Assembly (NCBI RefSeq): GCF_000224145.3
Contig: NC_020176.2
Location: 5,088,902 to 5,152,901 of the forward strand
Source of the DNA: Ciona intestinalis
Taxonomy: Eukaryota > Chordata > Ascidiacea > Phlebobranchia > Cionidae
Length of the DNA: 64,000 nucleotides
Direction of reading: 5' to 3'
The notes beneath the pieces are model-generated. The model was not told the origin of the DNA, did not search any database, and was given only the letters and a program-made list of their open reading frames with translations. Below, in pieces: positions 33,468 to 44,944 of the stretch; positions within the stretch are counted from its first letter, which is position 1, and each line of letters starts with the position of its first letter. A program made the translations under genes and the position numbers.

Positions 33468-36400
33468 ATGTCCAAGAAAGATGCTTACCCCTCGACGCAG
33501 GGCATGAGGAAACCTGATGTTGGGAAAGTAACTTATAAGAGGATGTTCCAACAACTTGTTGCTGGTGGTGGAGCAGGTATGGTATTGTGGTTGTAATGTT
33601 TATGTATTGTATATGAATGTAACTTGCTTTAGTATAACACGGGTGTTCTGTTTTATACACCTCATGCTCGCTTACGAGTTACCACGTATGTAACTTATTT
33701 ATCCCTGCATAGGGGGGCAACAACAGTCGTTATGACATGGGTGTTCTGTTTCATACACCCTTTGTCAGCTTACAAGATACCAGGTATGTGGTAACTTATT
33801 TATCCTCGCATGGTCGGGCAATGACAGCGGTTATAACACAGGTGTTCTGTTTCATACACCTCGTACCCTCTAATAACTTTTCTTGATGTTTGAATGGGGT
33901 GATATCAAATCTGTTTAATAACTTTCAAAGCAGAGTTTGTTTAATGCAATAATTATCAACAATACAAATAGAATTTTTGTTGTGATATAAAATTTGTGTA
34001 AAAACAAGACAAAAAGGGCTGTGTTTTTAAATAAAACTCTTTACCACTCCAAGTGGCCACTGAAGAATGTTTATGCTCTCACATGGTGGCAGTCATGAGT
34101 CACTTTCTAAGAAAATTTAAAAAATATTATAATACCATGAAAATTGAAAATATCTGAAAAATAAAAATATTAATTTGGTAGGATAAAATATTCTGAAATA
34201 TATGTTATTTCTATCGTTATTAAACCCGATTTAGCGAACTTCACCCACGGATGGGACTTCAAAAAATTAAGTTCCCCACGGATCATTGGTTTCCACCACC
34301 CATAACCCCAAACTAAGCTGGTAGTTTTATAACATGAGGGTCGGTTATGCTTAATTGGCATAACCTGTTACTCGTCCGTCAAATGTGTTTAATCTTGTTA
34401 CAGGGCTCGTTGAAATCTGCCTCATGCACCCGCTCGACGTCGTTAAAACAAGGTGATGCATTATGATACATGTGTAGTGGGTACCTCACTGTCAAGCATT
34501 TCCATATTGTATCGCAATATGTTGAAACAACTCAATTAGGGCCTACATGATACATTATTATCCATGTCACCCTACTATGCTAACTATAACTACCAAGCTT
34601 TGTATATTATATCACATTATGCTCCAATAATAAAACTTCTATTGAACTCGCAATGATTTGTTATATTTTTTACCCATTTAATTGTAAATGTATTTTAACT
34701 TCAAGAATAAAAATATCCGTTTGCTGCTTGTCCCTTAATTCCCACTGCAAATATCGAAGAGACAATTTTTATATATTATGATGATGCTACGATATGTCAT
34801 CTCATACTCACTGTCAAGCTTATTATTCCATTATTTCATCACAGATTTCAATTACAAGGCAGTGGAAGCAGCGTGCAGTATCGGTCCGTTGCTCATTGTT
34901 TTGGAACAATGTATAGAACAGAGGGGTGAGGTAGTAGTCATTAATATCCAGTTGTTTAAATACTAAACCCCAACCCCCACATCCCAGGTTCTTATCTTTC
35001 TACAAAGGGATCTTGCCACCAATATTAGCTGAAACACCAAAGCGAGCCGTGAAGGTGGGGCGTATATGATATTATGACGTTATAATAGTTGAACAAATAT
35101 TTTACTGTTTATTTCATTCCAGTTTTTCTGTTTTGAGCGATACCAACATTTATTTAGTGGAGGAGGGGATAAAACACCCCTGGTGAGTTATTTATATAAA
35201 TTGATTGTAATTTAACTTTATCTTAACGTTAATTTTAACTAACTTGACCAAAATATTTTATGTGTGGTAGGTGGCAGCAAATATATGGCGTATAACATTA
35301 TTTATTCATACCCACCCATGTTTTGACCATTATACACCGGAAGTCCCATATTACCCCCATTATACACCGGAAGTCCCATATTACCCCCATTATACACCGG
35401 ATGTCCCATATTACCCCCATTATACACCGGATGTCCCATATTACCCCCATTATACACCGGATGTCCCATATTACCCCCATTATACACCGGATGTCCCATA
35501 TTACCCCCATTATACACCGGATGTCCCATATTACCCCAATGTCAAACAACAAGTGTTTTCTCACTTAAACTTATGAGTAATTTAACAAGAACTAAATCCG
35601 TGTCCCCTTTGACCCCATTATGCCACAAGCCTCTTCTCAACTCGGGAATAATTTCAGTGGTTTCCTGTCAAATAAACGGCACTAAAATAGAAAAAGGCAT
35701 TTAAAACCAAATTGCAAATTTACTTTGAGGGTTTTGCAAAAACCTATTAAAATTTTATCGATTCAAAATTAATATTAAAAATAATGACAATGTAAAAAAT
35801 ATTGCAAAATTGAATAATTTTTTATATGATTATATTTTAATTATATATATATATATATATTTAAAATTATTTCACTCCAGGTGTATTCGCTTGCTGGCTT
35901 ATGTTCAGGATTAACTGAAGGTTTGGTTTGTAACCCGTTCGAAAGAATCAAAATTTTGCTTCAATCTGAAAAAGATGTGAAACTAAAAGATGTAAGTTTA
36001 TGGTGGTTTGTATAATAATGTGGTGAATGTAAAGCCAAGTTTTGTAATCTTGTTGTTTTGAACGAGTGTGTTTGTTAAAGGTTTAATCTGAGCTTTGTTT
36101 TGTTAAAAGATTAAACGTTGGTTTTGTTAACCGTAGGTAGGTAGGTGGGTGGTCTTGTCGTGGTTTTGTTCATTTAATCGGTCACTTGAATTAAGTTTCA
36201 TGGTGATGGGTGAATTATGCATAACTTAAATATCTTTGGCTATTATATCTGTGACAACACAAAGAAAGATGGGGGTAGTTGGGGCAATCTCACCATACGG
36301 GCTGATCAAACATGAAGTTACCTGGGTCGGGGTATAATAGAAACGCTGAAGGTTGGTTGTCACGCAATGTGGGTGAGTCAAGCAGCTCGTGGGGTACGAC

Positions 36401-38773
36401 GTGGGTTTGGGGGGGGAAGAAAGTCAATAAAGTAGAAGACGCTAATGACACACGAGAGTAGAAAATACGATCAGGCTGATAAGTTCCCGACACGCTACAC
36501 TGGCAGTGACTGGAACCCCACTTCACTTCAATTTTAAGAGGAAACAATTTTCCATTCTCTCTCTCTCTGCTCAGTTATTTTTACATTTCACCGCTAAGAT
36601 GTTTTCGGCCAAATTTTTGCCCCAACTTTGTTTGCTTACCGTGGGGGGGGGGGGTTGGCGGGCGATTGATTTTTTATTAAACTTTTTTATTCTCAGCAAG
36701 AATCAACATTTTCGAAAGCTCGACAAATCATAAGGAACGAAGGCTTTGGTATGAAAGGGATTAATCGGGGCTTGACGGCAACACTTGGTAGGCACGGGGT
36801 ATGGAACATGGTCTACTTTGGTGTCTTTCACTCATTCAAAGAATATATTCCAAAATCTGAGGTAAAATACGCAGTTGTTATGAAGTATTGGGTTGAATAT
36901 TAGTTTTTTATAATGTTATTATTTCTTTAACAAAGATAAAATTAATTAAAACAATGAAGAGAATTTATGGCAAAACGAATAGTGTGGCTGTTAAACAATG
37001 CAAATATTTAATTAAAACAGGTTTCTCTGTAAGTGTGCACATAGACATTTCTATATAAGTAACCAATGTATATTATGATATGCCAAGCCGTTGGCCATTA
37101 ATAGTTTTATAAACCCCTTAATATGTTTATGATAACTTATAATATATTGTGAATGCGTATTATATGCACAAGTGATAAGATAAACATTCACGCACTACCA
37201 TGAGTGGCTTCCGAATTCAAATGACCCGTAGTAACCTCTGATCAAATGTAGAATACCAAGCCCTTTTATTTCAAACCATGTGACGTCTGCTTGCCATGAT
37301 TAAGTCAACTCTTATTTTTTGGCCCACGTAATTTTCTTGTTATTGTTTTGGGTTTGCGACGGCTTCTGTGAGACCGTCCTTGTCACGCAATGTGGTTCTA
37401 CTGCCTTTCTTCTTTCCACACAAAGAAATGGCCGACTCTCGTGCTATTTCCTTGAATATTCCTCGAGAAATAAAACAATTCCAACTAATGACTGCGCCTG
37501 TGGGGTTTCAATAAACCTTTTGTTCCACCCTCCTGTCACGCTGATCGAAAATCAATAAAACATTGTTTAAAATAATAATTCCTGAATAATAATTTCACTT
37601 TCAAATCCCTTGCGTTACTCTTCCAATGTAATACCATATATTAGCTTGGGTGATAGAGGGAGGCATGAGCGTGAAATACTTGACGTGCAGTAAACGTTTG
37701 ATTGAGAAGCATTTGCCGCTATACCCTCCACTGCATCACATTGTAGTAACGCCGTCAATGGGCAAACTGCAACAACGATTTACAATGAATTGCTCGTCAA
37801 CCATTAAGTTTTAAGTCAAAGTTGAAATTGTTTGGATAATCATCCGCTGGTATAAACCGTTCACGCTACAATCACTGTTTGTGGGTTCAAATTTATTCTC
37901 TATATAATTTATAATCATTTATATCTTTATGCAAATAATTTTATTATCCATATCTTTTAGTATTCAGTATTTTTCAGGATTCTAATTTTTTTTTACATTT
38001 TAGTACCACAGTCCTTATAACCCACATGTTCTATCCACAATATTTTCTTATAGTTTTTTATGTTGTTAAATGCTTCTTTTACATTTTAGTCCCAGACCCA
38101 ACAAGTTGTTTATAAATTATGCCTTGGTTTAACTGCTGGTACGCTTGCTTCTGTAATAAACATCCCGTATGACGTCGCTAAAAGTCGAATCCAAGGCCCA
38201 CAGCCGATACCGGGTCAGATTAAATATTACGGAGCCCATTCTACCATCGTGATGATTTATAAAGAAGAGGGGTGAGTTTGAGGTTTCTTGTTAAAATTAG
38301 GGGTGTGGTATTCTTTTCTCTGCGTTTAGTTACAGGTGTAAAGTATTTTACATTTAATTCTGCAATTCAGTAATAATAGCGAAATACTAGTTGTCTTTGG
38401 TATGGTTGTAATTTTTTTCCAAAATTTAGCTTTGGAGTTTTTAACTTGTTTACTTTTTAAATTTTATTTGTTTCTTCATATTTGAACAATATGAGCCTCA
38501 TCAACTCATGTTGGCGTCCCAACTAAATGAACATTAAGTTTAACGTAACCACTTGTCAATGATATATGTCAATCGTCACATAATTTGTAAAATATTTTCA
38601 GGTTTTTGGCGTTGTACAAAGGGCTCGTTCCAAAGTTTCTTCGATTGGGACCAAGTAAGTAACCTTGGTTGCCTCACTGTAACTTGAAATTACTTTGTAT
38701 ATTTTTAGGTGGGGCCATTATGATGTTCGTTTATGAAAGTTTGTCCGAATTTCTTGCGAAGAAATATCCGTAA
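33468..38773 (+). CDS. SLC25A21: Mitochondrial 2-oxodicarboxylate carrier
   Basis: Inner-membrane carrier exchanging 2-oxoadipate and 2-oxoglutarate, linked to lysine and tryptophan breakdown. Ten exons join in phase: 33468-33576, 34404-34452, 34845-34925, 34988-35054, 35123-35182, 35881-35991, 36697-36861, 38090-38271, 38602-38654, 38709-38773, giving 313 residues, close to the vertebrate length. Seen: three mitochondrial-carrier repeats with signatures HPLDVVKTR, NPFERIKI and IPYDVAKSRIQ. Near-identical family stretches follow: AGLVEICLMHPLDVV, FYKGILPPILAETPKRAVK, GLTATLGRHG and VINIPYDVAKSRIQGPQP. These separate it from other SLC25 carriers. Intron 1 holds a repeat array and intron 5 a 30-bp minisatellite. 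The gene lies tail-to-tail with Pax1/9, as in vertebrates. A possible polyA signal AATAAA is at 39031. Confidence 0.97.
33612..33872 (-). repeat. Tandem array of three composite tail units, SLC25A21 intron 1
   Basis: Units begin near 33612 (5' part lost), 33698 and 33795; each carries the gggtgttctgtttcatacac block. Confidence 0.88.
35325..35540. repeat. 30-bp minisatellite, about seven copies, SLC25A21 intron 5
   Basis: Unit cattatacaccggatgtccc followed by atattacccc. The first two copies have gaagt where the rest have gatgt. The copies abut without spacers, so this is not a CRISPR array. The open frames through it on both strands are an effect of the period. Confidence 0.95.
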
Positions 38774-40032
38774 ACCCTCAGCAAAAAGTTTAATTGCACT
38801 TAGTTGAATAATTCAAACATTTTATTCACCCATACACTTTGCAATGCTGTAATGTTTTTAAACTGAGTAATGCAATGCTGCCAATTATAAAAATTTAGTA
38901 AAATTTATCGATTGTAATTTAATCATTTTACCTTTTATTAGAATGATTTTAACTTTATTCTTAATATAAGTATTTTCTCTATTTTCTAAATTAATTTATT
39001 TAATCTGCTGCACTATATGTGTCATTTCTAAATAAACACCAAATTCGTAACATTTTTGTTTATTATTACAAATAATATGGCTTCGGTGCAAAAAAAACTG
39101 TTTAAATTTCAAGTTTTGTGTCGAATCAAATTTGGTTTCGAAAAAAAGTTTCAGAAAAGTGAAAACTACAAATAAGATGGCGGTATAATGTTAGTTGTTT
39201 ATCTACTAGTTAGTGAATAGATACAATATTGGCTTCACTGAGTTGCATAATAAACCAAAGGCAGCAATGGCGGCAGTGATTCAATTCGCGAATGGAAACA
39301 ATCCTTATTCATGAAGGTATTATGACGTCATAATATATCTATATGACATCACGTTGATGACGTCTGACCATTAGAATGGATGGGTGGACGGTCGAGTTTT
39401 TGATTTCCGGAATTTTTTCCGTCTCCTGCAAAAGGATTTTAAATTTAGTATTTGTCCTTGTATGTTACAGCAAGAGTTATAACATGAGTTTCGTATTGTG
39501 CACATACAAAGCGGCCTTGTGTAACTCATGTTTACGGTGTATAATAGACTTGTAACTTTGTGTGATTGCTTTTGTTAATTTGATACTTATTGGTGACCAG
39601 TGGAGTTGCAGCATTTATGTTAAGGTGTCCTGTTGAAGGACAAGCACCAACGGCATCACCAAACTACGAATCTGCCACCGTACGCATATTATTATAAGGT
39701 AAGTCGCTTCAATAAATACATTACTGGTAAATTCACAAGTCTATAAAAAAACGTTTTATCGTTTGTTAAGGCAGTGCAGAAAAAGCTCTACACACAATAC
39801 ACAATCTAGTACGTCACATTGATAAACAAGCTTTATACTAATGTAGTAAGGTTTTAACAACGCCTTGCGTCCGTAATTGTATGTTTGTTTTTATAAACCC
39901 CGCCATTTCAAGCGTAAAATTGAATATTTCAAGTCCCCATGTTTTGTCATAATACCTTATGTTTGGTAACTTTGTGATTAATTATGACGCAAACATTGCC
40001 AACCAAGCGTGGACGTCTAATAGAAACACTAT
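38774..40032. other. Tail-to-tail spacer between SLC25A21 and Pax1/9
   Basis: About 1.26 kb. The left half is AT-rich 3' flank. The right half has a SINE-centre remnant (39570-39660) and two ATGGCGG words (39178, 39269). No gene seen. Confidence 0.65.
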
Positions 40033-43000
40033 TTATGTTTGCCAACCTGTTTGGGGAGCCGAGACAGCGAGTTTAGGGTATCCGTGTTGTACGCCTCCAT
40101 TTTGTAAGCTGTGTACACTCCTCTGGGGTGCCGGGTTTCCTGTTAAGACGGGGTCCACACCGTTCATCGGTAAAGATTGTTGCTGCCAACCTGGATGGCC
40201 ATACGATGGAATGTAGGCCGGTGTCACATAATGGTGGGAATTATTCGCCATTTGTGGAGCGGAAGTGACGTATGGGGTGTTGGCAGGTGGTGTGACGTAG
40301 AGAGTGGAAAGCGGATGTGACGATCGATTCTGGAATTTAAATTTACCGCTGAATATTTTTACACAAGATGCAAAAAATAGAAAAAATAATAAAATATTCA
40401 CTCCCTCCAAAAAATCTTTATAAATGTTAAATATTTTTTAAATTGTTACGTCACAAACCTCCTCTGACGTGGGTGATTGTTGCAGTGACGTGATATCACG
40501 TGACACGGGTGACGATTTCTCTCCCCCGTTTAAATGTACCGTTGTAACTTGTGTAGGGGGCGGAACACCGTACGGCGTCATGTTATTCCATTCTTCAAGT
40601 TTAGGGATGACGCTTGGTACAGACACCGGGAGCAACTGGTGGTGGTAACTACCGTTAGGTGGCGCCACAGAGATCGATTCTGACGTCATCGAATTGCTGG
40701 GTGCGGTTCCTGCGAAGGAATGTAACTTATTAATTCTATTCCATACACTTTTTTCTGTATGGCTGATAATTTAGATAACCCATTAGTGACCACAGGGTTG
40801 GAGCCGTTAAGTGTCTTGCACTAAAACACATACGCCCAGAATGGTGGCAGCGTCGAGCCTTGAACCCGCAACCTCTGCGCTAGCGGCAGGTGCGTTACCA
40901 ACTTTCCACGGCTGAGTTTAAAACACGTCACTGTTGACTTCTTGTGTAGCGACATGCATAATGTACACGAGCGTAAAGTGATGGTGTTAAAGTGGCCATG
41001 GTCGATGCAGAACGAATGCGTATCGGTGATCCGGGGACGCGATACAAAATGGCGGCTATTGTTACGAAACAATGCCATGACGCGTCACGGACTGTAAATC
41101 ATTGTTCTTCGCGATTTGCTGAATTGTTTTCAAAGATTGTATAATGACGTAACAATGCGAGGTTTCGTGGTTGGGGTTGCCTAATTGTTATGTTGGGTTT
41201 CACTTGCCACGCTTTTTGATTTATCCCAAAGTAGTTTTTATCCGTAGCGTGTTTAAACGATTGCTGTTTTATTGCTAATTCCTCCTGTTTAATTAATTTG
41301 ATCTTAGCTATCGTATTTAAAAAGATGTGTAAAAGTTTGCACAATGTTGAATGACACTGTATTTTAAATGCAATGTCACCTAAATAATTGTTGGTGAACT
41401 TTGGTCTCAGTTGACGCTTGTCTCTTGCATATCGCCACAGCTATTGGGATAGATTTTAAACAGTCTTATCAAACAACAATAGGACCCCAATACTACATAC
41501 GTATAGGGATAGCCTATGGGATTGTGGGAGTATACCTCCTTGGGCAAGACACTTAACGGCAATTGCTCCAACCCAGTGGTCACTAATGGGTTGTCTAAAT
41601 TGTCAGCCTCGCAGATGGTGATTTTGTTACTTATGATAGCAGGCATATTATAAAAGAGTTTGGCTTATCTGGCACATAAAACATAACCAATTTCCAGATG
41701 AGCCAAAAAATACTATTTGAAAAATTTGAAACACCTGTGTTATAACTAATGTTGCCCCACCACGTAAGGATAAAACTGTTAAATGCACATGTTAGACTTA
41801 CCTTGTAACTGTGGTTGATCGAAACGAGATCCTCTCAGTATTTCTGTCACTGAATGAGAATAGAACGGATGACAAGGCATTGGGGAACCTCGTATGGTTG
41901 GTGGGGCGTTTGGCATGTTGGGTTTACCTGTTGGTGGGACCATATAATGATTGTATATTGGGCTGTTGTAGGTGGGCCTCATGTTAGTGCTTTGTGGTGG
42001 GGTCGAATTCTCGATGTTGCTGATGGGAACGTAGTTAGGGTTGAGAGGATTGTTTGGGTGAAGGACGTTTCCGATTTTGTTCCTTAATATTCGGCTGATG
42101 GAACTTACTGACGGGACATTGTATTTATCGCAAACTGCGTCGCTTAGAAGGCGGTCCCTGATCTCCCATGCAAATATACCAGGGTCTCTGACTTTGTAAT
42201 CCTTTATCGCGTTCACAACACCAGGTGTTGTGACTCTTGGTTTGCTACCACCGATTGCTCCTGGTAAGATCGAGCCTGTCTCATTATAACGGGCTAGTAT
42301 CTTGCTTACACAGCCATGTGAGACCCGTAGTTGCCGACTAATGTCGCAAGGCCGAATCCCCAGTTGAGCAAGCTCGATTATTCGGAGTCTTAGAGCGTTG
42401 GGCAGCGGTCGTCCGTTCACAAATACCCCGCCGAGTTGGTTTACCTCCCCGAAAGTTTGATCTGAAACAAAATTAAGTTTAAATTTTGATATTGTTTGTT
42501 AGTGTAAGAGGGTTCGTGCTTTCATTCTCATTAATCGTTGCGTTTGGAAATAAACAAAGAATTTTTAATAACAAAACCTGTGTTTTTGACAAAAAAAGGT
42601 TTAATTTTTGAATTTCAATGGCGGCGTATATACTTTATGTCAGGAACAATAAAGTTACGTATAAATATTTAAATTAAACAGATTTATATTTGAAGGGTTT
42701 AAAATGAAACGGTTAAGTGATAGTTACCAAAAATTGTGACTATAAGAAAAAATAAAAGATATTTTTTCGCGGATTTTTCTAAATCAAAATGGCGGACACT
42801 GCGCTTTTAGTGGCGGAATGTCGCGATATTCGCGATTATTCGGCCTAGAATCGATACAATCGTGAAATTTTAGTTTCGAGCAATTTTTCTTAAATTATTC
42901 CAAATTTTAGTTTCACCTAAAAATTCTTTTTGTTTTTCGTGAAGTTTCTTGAGTTCGTCTGGACTAAGTTTGGATTCAAAACTTTGTGGTAGACACGACA

Positions 43001-44944
43001 ACATTTCTTACAACTAACATTCAACAATTTATATATCAACTTTTATACAACCTCACTTATCTAAGGAACCATACCATTACAACGGCTGACAATATTTATT
43101 TTCATCTCATTGAATAATTTTTTTTAACTAAAAATTAAAGTTTTCTCAACAACTGTTTCAAACAACCCCCAACAAGTTGTGGGCGGAGCTGTATGGTGTC
43201 TGCGCCTCCCATACAAGTGCGTGTGTTTTGTCCAAATCTTATCAAATATCCGAGCCAGCCCGGCCATTGTTCCTAACCCATTTGACACCGATCCAGGGAC
43301 AATGGTAGAAGCGATTCTCGATCCAGAATCTCCCCACATTCGATCAAGACACCAACGGTTTGTGTGTTTAACCGATTCGCGGCCACCGCGTAAATTCGCG
43401 ATTATCCGCTCAATATAAACGAACATAACAATGGGACAGGTCGCGTGCTCGTTTATGATGTCATAACCAGTATCTTTATGTTTGGACAATATTGTATTGT
43501 GACGTCACATTCATATACACGAAGTTGCCTTTATGACGTCATAATTCATAACTTTCGATGCAGCGACTTCTATACACCGCTGTACAGCATGTGTTGTTTA
43601 TTGCGTGTTATAACTTGGTGAATGAACAAGTTACATACTGGCACATGCAATGCATGATGTTATAGTGGTTAATATGTGTTTATTTTTTTGATAACAATTT
43701 AGATGCAAACTTTGTACAAAGTTATGCTTAAGTAAAACACATTTCAGCAGCATTAAAATTAAATTCTTCATTTTAAAATCATTTTTACATTTTTTACCAA
43801 CAAAAGTTAACACATAAATTTTTTATACATTTTAAATGCGTATTGATGCCTGCGGAATTACGTGATGTCATTGCAAGCATTCAATTTAAAACCGTTTTAT
43901 TTTCTTCAACAAAAATGCGAGTTAAATTTTTGCTGTGGAATTTTTGAGCGAAAGCCGAAATAGCTGGGTACCGCTGATCCACTTATATGGTTTACATGAG
44001 TTGGGACATTAGTTTTGATAAGCGACGCCGACTCCCCTCGAATTAAGATTACTAATCACTTATTGGAAGGCGATTGTGACGTGATCTTACGTCATACATC
44101 ATCATTAAACGTCACTATATTTGCCTACGTCATACCCCAGGCTTGCTGGGTTAAAATAACTCTGTAAATGTTTGTTTTAAATTTAAAGTTTTTAAGCTTT
44201 TAAAAGAAATCTAATAAATGTTTTTCGTAAATTCTTTTACTTGTATAACTTCGATCAGTTTGACTGGCTTTATTTTGGACCTAAATTAATAAATTTTAAA
44301 AACTTTTTTTTTATTTAAATCCATTTTAAAACTCGAATTAAAATATTTGATCTTAGGAAGAAAGCTTAAACAACCGGAGCAAAATATAAAACCTTCGTCA
44401 AAAACATATTGAGAAATAATCGTTCGACAAAATCTAAACGTAAGGGTTTAGAATCACCTATGAAATTTTTGGTTAAATTAAAGTTTAGGTCGTGGTAAGA
44501 TGGTTACCGTTAGCACATGATATATAATAATTCTTATCGCGTTTTTATCAATTAACAACAACTTTGTAAACATTCTTTGTTTATTACCAAATGGTTTGAT
44601 AAAATAGAATGAAAACATCGGCCATCTTACCCCAACCTACTATAAAGTGATACAAGAATAGATATTTCTAATGTTACAATTAATATTAGTTGGACAATAG
44701 TTTATTAAGACCAAACTAACATGCGAATATTTCAATGGCGTTTCTCAGGATATTCCTCCACCCCAATCTATTATATATTAAACGACAGCAAAAGTAATAC
44801 ATGCAGTATAAAATATTTTATAAAATAAACGAAATACTTACTACTTGCAGCTGATGTTGGCATCATGGAAACCATGCCAGGGTTTTGTAACGGCGAACTA
44901 AACCCAACCGACTGGTTCTGTGTGGCGGTTTGCATGTTTATCAT
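40033..44944 (-). CDS. Pax1/9: Paired-box transcription factor Pax1/9
   Basis: Nuclear DNA-binding regulator of pharyngeal endoderm in chordates. Four exons join in phase, right to left: 44842-44944, 41802-42461, 40459-40709, 40033-40329 (stop), giving about 436 residues. The start is at 44944 or 44935 (MINMQT or MQT). Exon 2 encodes a complete paired domain: [70 protein letters not shown] and [17 protein letters not shown]. An octapeptide HSVTEILR follows about 100 residues later. No homeodomain is present, as expected for the Pax1/9 group. The remaining C-terminus is Pro/Ser/Thr-rich, typical of the transactivating tail. The 2.4-kb intron 1 and the upstream region are AT-rich with several ATGGCGG words. 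The convergent neighbour SLC25A21 supports the assignment. Confidence 0.97.
40735..40915 (-). repeat. SINE centre and tRNA-like head, Pax1/9 intron 2
   Basis: Reverse orientation: tgtatggctgataatttaga, cattagtgaccacagggttg, then agcgtcgagccttgaaccc (B-box region) and the head end. Confidence 0.8.
41530..41775 (+). repeat. SINE central domain followed by a broken tail, Pax1/9 intron 2
   Basis: The cleanest central domain in the window (cttgggcaagacacttaacg then cccagtggtcactaatggg, 41540-41600). A tail end fragment (acacctgtgttataac, aggataaa) follows at 41730-41775. Confidence 0.8.
42462..44841. other. Pax1/9 intron 1, possible regulatory sequence
   Basis: The 2.4-kb first intron is AT-rich with ATGGCGG words at about 42620 and 42788, TGACGTCA sites near 43501 and 43533, and a MITE at 44484-44642. 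An open frame at 43124-43489 has no recognisable features. Long first introns of developmental genes often carry enhancers; this is inference. Confidence 0.5.
44484..44642. mobile_element. MITE, AGATGG-type inverted ends
   Basis: Left end ggtcgtggtaagatggtta, right end ggccatcttaccccaacc, core tctttgtttattaccaaatgg shared with the 4838 and 53900 copies. Confidence 0.7.

Noticed and set aside
35271-35576. Open frames of 80-100 codons on both strands; also CRISPR-like regularity
   Set aside because: Both come from a 30-bp tandem repeat whose period is a multiple of three; there are no spacers between units.
43124-43489. 121-codon minus-strand frame in Pax1/9 intron 1
   Set aside because: Overlaps another open frame on the opposite strand, has no recognisable domain and no splice context.
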